A stretch of 64,000 nucleotides of DNA from Pseudoips prasinana (Eukaryota; Arthropoda; Insecta; Lepidoptera; Nolidae): the NCBI GenBank assembly GCA_951640165.1, contig OX621245.1:19708330-19772329 (forward strand). The letters are read 5' to 3'. This document shows positions 1 to 9,098 of the stretch, piece after piece (the first letter of the stretch is position 1; each line of letters opens with the position of its first letter). The notes beneath the pieces are model-generated. The model saw only the letters and a program-made list of their open reading frames with translations, did no database searches and had not been told where the DNA came from. Both the position numbers and the translations under genes were made by a program.

Positions 1-231
1 AGGAGCACTTTCTATTCCATCACTCTCATGATCCAATGGGACGCCTAGGCGACACGATCGGAAAGTGGTCAGGTCAGGACCGACGGCTTTACAAGCCCCC
101 GAGGCACGGGGGTATAATACCGCCAACTCCCAGACTTCGCGCTGATGCTGAGTAAGTCCTAAAACCACTTTTTGGCCCGACCGTTCTCTGCGGGTGAACA
201 CGCTACCGCTAGACCAACGAGGCAGTTATAT
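1..231 (-). mobile_element. SINE family C copy, cut by the window edge
   Basis: Read on the minus strand, it begins with a tRNA-like head (GCCTCGTTGGTCTAGCGGTA, an A-box-like stretch) at about 231. It continues through a body shared with the copies at 56832 and 59829, including 'TCGTGTCG', 'CATGAGAGTG' and 'AATAGAAAGTGC'. The 3' end lies outside the window. It is a non-coding retroposon expected to depend on LINE machinery. Confidence 0.7.
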
Positions 232-2138
232 GTTATTGAGTAATGAAACGCCTTAGTCCAAAAGTCGTAACAAAGGTGATATAGATTACAGAATTAGTAG
301 TAATAGTAGTACTAGTACAGAAGGCTCTCAAGTAGAGTATTATAAATCTAGATGGTACACACCCTCAGGCTTTTTATTAATTCTTATTATAAATTTAAAA
401 CTCTAGCGTTGGGGTAACCCAACGTCAGAGTTGTACAAACCGCCCATTTGGTAGTTTAGATCGTTAGAGCAACCAGCTGTGAGTAGCTGTCCAACACACT
501 TCACATATTGTTGTTAAAATCATTAATCAAATAATTTTCCTGAAACCGTTAGAAAAAAGACACATTATAGGTATTAGAGTTCGGTTCGCCTTATGCCAAG
601 TCTGAATTTGCCGATTACGCTGCTTTTTCGGTTCAGATTTATTAATTAATTTATAAAGTATCACGTATTACCATTTTAATCGAATATCACAATGGAGTTC
701 AGGACTTAAATAAAACTAATTTCTTTGCTGGTAAGCGTTTTACCAACAAAGTTTTGACATGGATCGTGATTATTTTAGAACTTCGATGCTTCCAAAGGAC
801 CTAAAATGAATTTAAAAGTTCAATCTATATACTCAATACTTCTTTGGTTTGAGTGATTCCAATTATTTTGACAAAAGAATTTAAATTGTATTAATAGGGA
901 TTTATTATGAACAGTTGGTAAAAGTTTTCAATATCCAATTTAATGAGCAATAAAGTTTTTCTTTTGTCTTCTTATAAGATTATTAGTTTATTATTGAATA
1001 ATGTATTATTTTACTTGATTTTCATTACTTAGTCAGGTAATTTTAGATTCAATGGCTTCTAGCTATATAATAGATACGTGTCTTGTATTAAGTTAATATA
1101 AAAAATGGATGTTAATTTAGTTGTTATGTCCCAATAATAAATGCCATCATGCCTTTTTGGAAATATTACCCATACTTTTATTGTTTGTAGTTAATTATAA
1201 TTATGTGACTAGATTTTTGTTATTGAATATTACAGTTCAACGATCAATATAAGTTAAGATATTGTGATATTTAATTTATTTCTTATTGAATAGTAGTTAA
1301 TTTATTCAAATTATTGTTATAAATCGTTAAGTAATAAAAAATGTCATTTTGTCGGTAAATTCAAAGATAACCACCGAGAATATAGTATGAACTTTTCCAT
1401 TTTAATAAGAGCATAAATCTGAACATACAATTTCAAGGATGACCAAATCGTGTAATGTAAGAACCCAACATAAAAATATATGTCAAACACCCACCTTCTT
1501 GACTTGCCCTTAAACAAACACGGTATAAAATATCGTTTCTTATTTCATATCCTCTGATAATGCCAAATTCCAATTTTTAAAAAATAAAATACATGTCATA
1601 ATAAATTTATATAAAACAAACGTATTTATTTATATATTTATTTTTTCGTATTTTTCTGTCCTTGCGTATTTATATTAAGGAAATATAAAATAAAAATTAT
1701 AGATTTTATAGTAGTTAAAATAAATTGCTGATCACTAACCACTAGATGCGCGCTTGCTCAGGCTAATGATATTTATTCAGCACTTGGGTATTATATTGTC
1801 AAGCTCAAAATGCAGTACATAAACATAGCAAATTCTAGACGAGGCCGCGAGGGTGTGATCGCTTGCACGGGATTACCGATCACGTGTTAAGGGGCCAACG
1901 TGATCCTCTCCGCTGAGAACCTACCGTAGCTAACCTGCATTCCTTATAAATCACATTATTTAAACCTAAACCATAGTTCCAGTCACTGAAAAGTGTTATT
2001 AATAAGTTATTTTTGTGTATTAATAAGTTAACATTAATGTACTCTTGAGCAATCTGACTTTACCCAATTTGAGAACCACTTGGTGAAGAATTTCACTCTA
2101 GTTTATTTTGGTTTCAGACTGTATGTGGAGATAGTTTA
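232..2138. other. AT-rich stretch without a recognisable gene
   Basis: No ORF of note is present. A short piece at about 406-470 (GTCAGAGTTGTACAAACCGC) matches family E on the minus strand. The segment 1500-1700 is extremely AT-rich. A slightly GC-richer patch at 1740-1930 was not identified. Confidence 0.5.
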
Positions 2139-2420
2139 ATTTTTAGGGTTCCGTAACTAAATGGAAAAAACGGAACCCTTATAGATTCGTCATGTCTGTC
2201 TGTCTATGTGTCCGTCCGTATGTCACAGCCACTTTTTTCCGAAACTATAAGAGCTGTAGTGTTGAAACTTGGTAAGTAGATGTATTCGGTGAAACGCATT
2301 AAGATTTTTACACAAAAATAGAAAAAGAACAATAATTTTGGGGGTCCACATACATAGAACAGAAACTAAAAAAGAAATTTTCATCGTACCCATACAAATA
2401 TATGATGTACATTACTCTAC
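2139..2420 (+). repeat. Lepidopteran interspersed repeat, family K
   Basis: It starts GGTTCCGTAACTAAATGG, and a short inverted repeat (GGTTCCGT / ACGGAACC) sits at its start. It contains 'GTATGTCACAGCCAC' and 'GAAACTATAAGAGCTGTA'. A second copy lies at 17447-17700. I recognise it as a common lepidopteran repeat but cannot assign a class. A CTCTA microsatellite follows at 2415-2435. Confidence 0.6.
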
Positions 2421-3117
2421 TCTACTCTACTTTCCTCTAGAATCGTAGTTATAGCATTCCCCGTTAGTAGAAAACTAGTCAAAAAATTAATTACCTGAAT
2501 AGTTTGATTTTATGCGAGCATGTAATCAGTAACAACAACAAATATTTGTATAATAAGGTAGATAACGTACTAATCATTTTGCGTATTTCCTCGAAACATC
2601 TATGCATTGACTGCGCATCAAAATTAGTGTTGGAAACACTACTGATCGTTCAAATTAATTTGCTACGTAGTTAATTGTAATTAGTATTTCATGTTAGGTC
2701 AAAATCCACGCGACGAGGTTAGGTTATTATTTCAATCTAAAATCTGGCCGCTGCATGACCCGCGTTAAAAGTCTTCAATTTATTAAGCTGCAATAGCTTA
2801 ATAAATTGAAGACTTATTGCTTCTATCGCGGGCCTTGAGCGTGGCGTCCGAATCCAGAAATTCCATAACGTAAAAAACCTAACACCCCCCCACTCCGACC
2901 GCCATCTATCGATAAATACCAGAACTTTTAATGACTTTTTGAAATATCACGCTTGTCTCTTTAGTTCAGCAACCCGCCTTTAGGTGGCATTGCTTGTATT
3001 GGAAAACTACCGTAATCAGGTGTTTGTAAGAAAATATATAGGTGTATAGGTATTTATCATCTACGTAAAACAGTGAATATCTGTACTCGTATAATTTGTG
3101 TACAAAGTGTTTTAAAT
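2421..3117. other. AT-rich stretch, no gene; contains one fold-back
   Basis: I see no coding sequence here. The only structure is the palindrome at 2769-2815. The last 90 bases could be upstream sequence for the candidate exon at 3118; a TATA-like 'AAATATATAGG' lies at about 3032. Confidence 0.4.
2769..2815. repeat. Perfect 21-bp fold-back, 5-nt loop
   Basis: Arms 2769-2789 and 2795-2815 are perfectly complementary and the loop is GCAAT. The flanks (CCCGCG before, CGCGGG after) are outside the perfect stem. It looks like a local inverted duplication, not a terminator or an RNA gene. Confidence 0.85.
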
Positions 3118-3179
3118 ATGAATAAACAAAGTGCATTTATTAATGAAGAAAGTCACGAGAAAATAGTGAAAGAAAATGA
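3118..3179 (+). CDS. Candidate first coding exon of an unidentified gene
   Basis: An ATG at 3118 opens 20 codons plus two bases and runs directly into a strong 5' splice donor, GTAAGTAC, at 3180. The predicted start is MNKQSAFINEESHEKIVKEN, hydrophilic and rich in Glu and Lys, with no signal peptide. A TATA-like stretch lies about 85 bases upstream. Without splicing the frame stops at TAA immediately after the donor, so the reading depends on splicing. I see no matching downstream exon, and a short AT-rich ORF ending at a GTAAGT can occur by chance. It is the only plausible host coding sequence in the window. Confidence 0.25.
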
Positions 3180-3562
3180 GTAAGTACTCTATATACATTC
3201 ATTTTATTATTATTATCACAAATGCAGTATTATAAAATAAATAAAATTATAATTGCATAAGTTGATAAAAAATGCCATGCAATAGCTTTACCGCGGCAGT
3301 CTCCGAGTGCCACACGTCTTTTTTTTTATCTTTAGGAAACAGTACTTTATTTTGGATGAATGGTTAATATATTATATTACTCCTTACAACAACAGTTACT
3401 TATTCTTACTCTTAATTGAACACAGAAACATATATTTAAGAGTTGCTTTTTAATTTATTTCGCACCCTAGAGATTATTGTTCTGGCTAATGATGGTGAAA
3501 ACTTATGCGTCATAGGTGCCTTTATTCCTTAACTTTTATGAGTGCGAGTGAGATAGCAGGTA

Positions 3563-3830
3563 GGACGGGCATGTTCGCATGGTTGGCAAATGCTTGCTTT
3601 TCACGCCGGAGGTCGCGGGTTTGATTCCCACCCAGGACAGATATTTGTGTGCATGAACATGTCTGTTTGTCCTGAGTCTGGGTGTAATTATCTATATAAG
3701 TATGTATTTATAAAAGAAAAGTAGTATAGGTATTATATCAGTTATCTGGATTCCATAGTACAATCTATGCTTAGTTTGGGATCAGATGGCCGTGTGTAGA
3801 TAATGTCCCAGGATATTATTATTATTATGT
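3563..3830 (+). mobile_element. tRNA-derived SINE, family A
   Basis: The head has a clear B-box-like 'GGTTTGATTCCC' at about 3618. The body contains 'CAGATATTTGTGTGCATGAA' and 'GTCCTGAGTCTGGGTG', and the 3' end is GTCCCAGGATATTATTATT. Other copies are at 36588 (+) and 49884 (-), with a tail fragment at 38016. The (ATT)n tail suggests mobilisation by a LINE with the same tail. Confidence 0.75.
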
Positions 3831-5284
3831 AGCTAGGATACATTTCATTGAAATTTATTGACTCCGTTACAGATACATATTCGACAATATCTTTACACAG
3901 TTTTTTGGCTTCGGCATACTTTATCAAAGCAATTAATGTATACTTCACTTTTTACTAACACTTATAAAAAAAGAATTTGTACCAAAACTCATCACACAGT
4001 ACGAGGAATACCACTAGCCACTTATTTACCTACTACCGGATTTTACCAGTTTTCAAAGGAGTAGTTTAAAGACAAACCATAGTGTGTTGTTTTTATAGTG
4101 GCTAAACGTGATCCTATTAATAATAATAAAGAATACTTGAAATAAATTCAGTCAGATGGGAACGGCGAATCGTATTTTGAGTTCAATTAGTTTATAATTA
4201 ATGTGATCGTAAACCTACTATAAAAAATGCATAAAACAAAAAAATACTTCGAATTTAAATTTTTTTATTGTTGCACATATAGGATTGTGAGTAGATTTCA
4301 GATTCACTCGCAATGAAAATAAAATAAATATAAATAAACACTTTCTTCTATATGTATCACAAAGCTTATATTTTGTCCGCAATAATAGTTTTTATTCAAG
4401 TTCATACTGTTGTAAGTGTAACTCGTTGGCGGTAATGGGAATAGACGAAAGGCTGGCTGGCTAGGCCTCATTCTAGGGTTTGAAAATTTTAACGAGTTAG
4501 GGCCAACAGGAATTCCGTCCGCTAAGTATGTTGCTTATAAAATGACAAGGGATTTGTAGGAGAATACACAATTATAATATTTTGTCACCGTAAACTAGTA
4601 TCCATTTATATCAGACTTAAAAGGTACCTGTAGTAATAAATTGCCCTAAGCAAAACGTTTAAAAGTACAAAAGCTTTAAAAAAATCCACGTTAGAGCCTA
4701 TGCAGATCACGTTTTTTAAGCGCGCCGTTGACGCGTGTTGGTAGCGAACCAGACGCGATACACACGCAAGTCAGACGCAGCCCGTGGACCTTTGCACACC
4801 TGTATAAATTCGAGACGCGATGCAAACGCGCGTGTTCGATGCGGATTTCTTTTCCTTGCGGTGGTTCTTAACTATGTTTGGTTAATATCGGTCCAGCAGT
4901 GTAAGAGTATCAGCTATTTTCCAAAATTATGTAATTATAGTTAGAGTTGGAGGTTTCATAACGGTTATAAACACATTTATTTGTCTGTAGATGTTCAATT
5001 ATGTAATATTGATATTTTTTTTAAAATTGATAATCATAATTTCACAATCTATTTATTGTACTACACGTAGTAACAAAATATTTTGTTATTTTATTTAAGG
5101 TTTTACACTGTTAATATGATTAAACATACGGACAGACTAGGTTTTCCAGTAAACTCCAGTTCCATATAATTTATGTTAACTATTCACAATTATCTGTTCA
5201 ATTACACGTGTATGTAAAGCACTCACAAATGTAGGTTAAGTATCAAAGTACTGAATAAATTTCAATATATTATAATAATAATCT
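3831..5284. other. No gene recognised
   Basis: AT-rich sequence with stop codons in all frames. A GC-richer patch at 4690-4870 contains 'CTGTATAAATTCG' and could be an old promoter or repeat, but nothing coding is attached to it. Confidence 0.4.
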
Positions 5285-5525
5285 ATACTAATATTATAAA
5301 GAGGTAAAGTTTGTGACGTTGTAAGGGGTAATCTCTAGATCTACTGAAACGATTTTCAAAATTATTTCACCAATAGAAAGCTACGTTATTGTGGAGTGTC
5401 ATAGGCTATGAAAAAATCCATAATTTAAAACGAAGATGCGTTTTAAATTATGGATTTTTTTACTTAAACTTGAATAATGTAATCCAAGTTGCGAGACAAA
5501 CGGGCCAAGAGAATAATATTTATAA
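5285..5525 (+). repeat. Interspersed repeat family H
   Basis: It starts TACTAATATTATAAAGAGGT and contains 'TCTCTAGATCTAC' and 'ATTTCACCAATAGAAAGCTA'. A second copy at 37718-37960 aligns along its length. This copy differs by an inserted inverted segment (next entry). It is non-coding and the class was not determined. Confidence 0.6.
5411..5460. repeat. Perfect 22-bp fold-back inside family H
   Basis: Arms 5411-5432 and 5439-5460 are perfectly complementary and the loop is AAGATG. In the sister copy near 37853 the corresponding sequence runs straight on to 'GCATCTTTACTTAAAC' without any inversion. The second arm here is therefore an acquired inverted copy. Confidence 0.85.
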
Positions 5526-5666
5526 CTGCAGCAATAGCACTGCCAGCTTCAATATAATTTCAATAATGTTTCATCAGCCATCAGACAACAATTTAGTTTA
5601 ACTCAGTAATATTTATCTGTGTTGTACAATATTTATATACTAATACATTTCCGAAACCAAAGTAAC

Positions 5667-5945
5667 AGACATAGCCGTAAGAATTGTCAAGCTGAAGTGA
5701 CAGTGGGCAGGGCACATAGCTCGTAGAGCCGACGGCCGTTGGGGCAGATAGGTTCTCGAGTGGTGACCACGAACCGGAAGACGCAGCGTGGGCAGGCCCC
5801 CTACAAGATGGACCGATGATCTTGTGCGGGTCTCTGGAAATCGCTGGATGCGGATAGCGCAAAACCGGCAATTGTGGAGATCTTTGGGGGAGGCCTTTGT
5901 CCAGCAGTGGACGTCTTTCGGCTGATATGATGATGATGATGATGA
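5667..5945 (+). pseudogene. LINE 3' coding tail, family G
   Basis: Translation of the plus strand gives the C-terminus of a lepidopteran endonuclease/reverse-transcriptase polyprotein. It includes 'QWAGHIARRADGRWG', 'GRPPTRWTDDLV' and 'GEAFVQQWTSFG', followed by a stop and a (TGA)n tail. This is the typical 3' end of a 5'-truncated non-LTR retrotransposon copy. At least one in-frame stop precedes the QWAGH block. Further copies of the same tail lie at 26330, 36318 and 44817. ORFs on the opposite strand across this segment are shadows. Confidence 0.75.
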
Positions 5946-6104
5946 CATTTCCAAAAGACACATGTATGCTCAAGTTCTCATTTAAATTAAGTCTATAATT
6001 TTGTAAAGCCTATTACTAGTAATTGGTGTGTTGCTGTAGTCAGAACGCCGATCACGATCACGATAACTGGCAAATTAGGCGGTAGCCCCCAGTTCTAGTT
6101 GGGT

Positions 6105-6285
6105 TGAATGCGACCCGAGGAAATATCACCCAGAGAACGGGCAGCAGCGTCTCTCTGTGTAGTCAACCCATCTGCCAAGCGTCGACATTATGGCATACCT
6201 CTCTAAATGATGGATACAGATCCATTGTGGAAATCTTTTGGGGAGGTCTTTGTTCAGCAGTGCACGTCATAAGGCTGAATTGGTG
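6105..6285 (+). mobile_element. SINE-like repeat, family F (degenerate)
   Basis: It ends in the family F signature 'CCATTGTGGAAATCTTTTGG' followed by 'TTCAGCAGTGCACG'. It also shares 'CTGCCAAGCGT' with the copies at 31424 and 31812. The head is weak. It is non-coding. Confidence 0.5.
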
Positions 6286-6325
6286 ATCGGTATAATATAC
6301 AGCAAACAAACATATTATGGCGGAT

Positions 6326-6580
6326 ACATACTTATCGTATGGGCAGTGGTTACCCAAGTGTCAGAGTTGTTCAAGCCGCGCAGTAGGCCTTCGACATGGC
6401 TTAACGACTGTTGCCTAAAAGCTACAGCCAGGACCGACAGCTTAACGTACCTTCCGAAGCACGAAGACAGTCATAAATTAAACCTCTTTAAGGGCGGTCA
6501 CCCATTTATAGACTGACTGCCAGTCTAGTTGCATAACCTCGCCAATAACTTACGGACCGGTGGGAGCATCTGGCTATGAA
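6326..6580 (-). mobile_element. Family E repeat with 5S-rRNA-like module
   Basis: On the minus strand, 6493-6560 resembles the internal control region of 5S rRNA. It has 'GGCGAGGTTATGCAACT', then 'GGCAGTCAGT' and 'ATGGGTGACCGCC', in the 5S order and spacing. The rest of the body (CGTTAAGCCATGTC, GGCTTGAACAACTCTGAC) is shared with 19690-19960 and 45549-45825. It is best explained as a 5S-derived SINE or a composite repeat, and it is far too diverged to be a 5S gene. Confidence 0.6.
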
Positions 6581-6654
6581 TGCCTATTATATTTGGATTT
6601 GTACATATCTATGCCTGGCCGTAATAATCGAATAAAAATATCTTAAATTTATTT

Positions 6655-6850
6655 ATTTTAAATTGGCGCATTGTCTGAGAGACATTTCTTTTGGTGGCTA
6701 AACAAACCAATGCGAGAGCGACATAGCCTGCCGCAGGCCTGACAAGAGAAGTTTGCGGTGGTTGGTGCCGAGCCGCTTTCATGTCGCTTCTGTCTCTTAT
6801 CAGCAAGTACTCCGAACCAGGCTTCATCACAGACCTTAGCACGATATGGC
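6655..6850 (-). pseudogene. LINE polyprotein C-terminal zinc finger
   Basis: The minus-strand frame contains 'CQACGRLCRSRIGLFSHQ' followed by KKC and ends shortly after. This Cys-Cys...His...Cys finger closes many lepidopteran LINE ORF2-type proteins. Upstream codons are charged (DKRQKRHESGS), as expected of the linker. Only the last 60 or so residues remain. It abuts a second LINE fragment in the opposite orientation. Confidence 0.6.
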
Positions 6851-6940
6851 CGCTTTTAAAATTGACCACTGTAGCTGGGAAAAGCTCGCTGAAAATAGAG
6901 TTGAATGGCGCAAACGTGTAGTGGAGGGTCGTAAGATCTT
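6846..6940 (+). pseudogene. LINE polyprotein fragment, opposite orientation
   Basis: The plus strand encodes 'AAFKIDHCSWEKLAENRVEW' followed by RKRVVEGRK. It resembles the 'W..LA.DR..WR' block that precedes the terminal zinc finger in lepidopteran LINE proteins. It points towards higher coordinates, whereas the zinc finger at 6655-6850 points the other way, so the two do not form one reading frame. Confidence 0.5.
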
Positions 6941-7931
6941 AGATCTATTTCAAGTACTTTCTACTATATTCATACATAATTCAACTCTCCCCCACCCCCA
7001 TCTCTCGTCACCACCCGTAGTATTAACCAAAACTCCCCCTGTAGTTTTCACGTAGTAAATCATAAATACAATATCCTAATGTCAGCCCCAAAGTAATAGG
7101 AAGCGATTATATTTTAATCCCCCAACAACTTACTTATCACACGGCCGCTACCATGTAAAGATAGGTAAGTATACTAAAATCCAAATGAAACCACATTCGA
7201 TTATCTTAGGAGATGACTTTTAATATTTATTTCTAATAAAATATATATATATAAAGGATAACAGAATAAATGTTTGGAATAATGTAAATCATTTTGTTTG
7301 TGAAAGACATCAAAGAAACAATTTAAAATTGAGATATGTATACATTATCAAATAATGTGTTTTTCAAGTGAGCCACATAAACATCAAACAATATTGTTAT
7401 GAATTTGTAATTCTCAAACATTGTTATTTTGAATATGTGCTTATAGAAATAATAATTCTAAGCGAAAAGAAAACTAAATTTGAATAAATATAGGTCTACC
7501 GTAATCACAAATAAAAAGGTAACAAAGACATTCATTCTTAAAATAAATTATGTTCTGTATTGTATAGCAACAATGAGAGTAACGTATATTTGCGACAAAA
7601 TTATTTAATAGAATTAGAAAAAAAAAATTAAAATTTGTATGGGAAAAAATACAAAACGTAAAAAATCTTTGAAACCAAGCAAGTACAAAATATTCCCTCT
7701 GCGATGAATGTAGTAATTTTTTTCTAGTTTTTGGCATATTCCTCACGCGACACCTTAGGTGTCAACAAGAAAACTTATTGTATTAATTGGAATGAAGTTG
7801 CTAGTAAGAAAGAAGAAAAGCTAAGTAATACAATAAATGTGACTAATACTCAAGTGTTGACATTGTTTTAACGCAAGTGTTTGAGGTTTCTCCAAAACAT
7901 AAGTAAATTACTTTTACCATACTTTATACTG
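6941..7931. other. No gene recognised
   Basis: AT-rich and non-coding by eye. The region 7230-7700 has A/T runs and short (TA)n. The 90-codon minus-strand ORF at 7474-7746 is rich in Phe, Asn and Ile, as expected from AT-rich sequence, and I do not support it as a gene. Confidence 0.4.
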
Positions 7932-8095
7932 GTCGTGCCCCGCGCACAATTTCACCCGCGTCAAACGTTATTCGGATATATAAGCCTCATTATTACAAAG
8001 CTTCATCGAAATCCGTTTTGTTGTTTTTGCGTGAAAGAGTAACAAACATCATAGATCCATACTAACAAACTTTCGCATTTATAATATTAGTAGGA
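7932..8095 (-). mobile_element. Non-autonomous Helitron-like repeat, family J
   Basis: On the minus strand it begins TCCTACTAATATTATAAATG, contains 'GTTACTCTTTCACGCAAAAA', and ends near the GC-rich 'GCGCGGGGCACGACC'. The terminal CTAG has decayed. Related copies are at 20688, 27424, 48104, 55192 and 62934. Confidence 0.6.
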
Positions 8096-8457
8096 TCATA
8101 AACTATGAGTAATCTATGGTTTCCAATCGAGGCAGCAAATGTTATATAGAGAGAAGGTAGGGAACATTTGGCACTGTTTACTGTCCCTGATCACTTGCAC
8201 TTGTTCAGTTTTCCACTTAGATTCCTTCCTCTTAATTCGCCTTCGATTTCACTACTAGCTTATTCTAAACAAGTAAGAAATGTTAAAAAAGCCACCAAAA
8301 ACCCTTTCTGATTCTCGGCGGCATACCTGATAATGCAGCCCATTACTCTCCTACTACAGGGCAAGGGAGACAAGGGCATGTATGTATACAAATTAATAAT
8401 AATTAATCCTGGTTGAATTTTAGCTTAATGGAGTAGAGTAGTAGAGTAGAGCTAGTC
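8096..8457. other. No gene recognised
   Basis: Nothing coding. A short 'GTAGAGTAGTAGAGTAGAG' microsatellite lies at about 8432-8450. Confidence 0.4.
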
Positions 8458-8610
8458 TTAATGGAGATTAGACATCTGCGCAAGACATATTATAGTGCAG
8501 AATTATTTGGGCCAACACATGTGCACTTTCTTTACCTTAATTCTCATCATTCGATAAGACTACTAACCGACATGACCCGAAAGATACATAATTGTCGAAC
8601 GAGTAATATC
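8458..8610 (-). mobile_element. SINE family C, 3' fragment
   Basis: It begins TGGAGATTAGACATCTGCGC and continues 'AGACATATTATAGTGCA', matching the complement of the 3' end of the family C copy at 59829-60170. The LTR retrotransposon starts just beyond it at 8646, so part of this copy may have been separated or lost. Confidence 0.5.
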
Positions 8611-8645
8611 AGCAGTAAAATTAGAAAAATAATTATTGGTATATA

Positions 8646-9098
8646 TTTAGAGGTTTCTTGCAAATGAAATAAAGATGCGTAAACGAATAGATTGTAATTG
8701 AATAGAATCACATATTATTATAAAAACATCATATATAAATAGTAGTAGGTGGCACAGAAATAGTTACAGTGGTGAGGAGCTATCCGACCAATCGCGTACT
8801 CCAGGTTCAGTGCTCCGCCGATGCTGTCGAACGAACGCGCGCGGCGCGCAACATAAATACTGCCGGCACGGTCTCCAACGGACAGTGATCGATGGTCCTC
8901 GACGCAGGGACGTTGTCGCTTCCGATACCACTACACCGCTGGCGCCTACACAAGCCGCGGTTATTATGCCATCATTTGGAACGGCGTCTCAGTGCGCGCG
9001 CCGCCGTGGTCCCGGGCGGTCGCTCAGTGCGCTGTGTGATCTAGCGGCGGCCGGACGTATGATGCGCTCGTATGATATGTACTATGTAGGCCACTACA
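8646..9098 (-). repeat. 3' LTR of the Gypsy element
   Basis: On the minus strand it starts TGTAGTGGCC at 9098 and ends ...CCTCTAAA at 8646. It differs from the 5' LTR at two places by eye (A/T near 8767, G/T near 9074). A GC-rich core lies between about 8810 and 9060. The pol stop codon falls inside its first bases. The inner end is TG-type; the outer end is not the usual CA. Confidence 0.92.

Noticed and set aside
258..445. Motifs resembling small-subunit rRNA (AAGTCGTAACAAAGG and TTGTACAAACCGCCC)
   Set aside because: Their order is reversed relative to real SSU rRNA, there is no conserved sequence around them, and the second motif is explained by a family E repeat fragment.
3563..3650. tRNA gene at the heads of SINE A, B and D copies
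   Set aside because: A and B box-like sequences are present but acceptor stem pairing and proper 3' ends are not, and each is followed by a shared SINE body.
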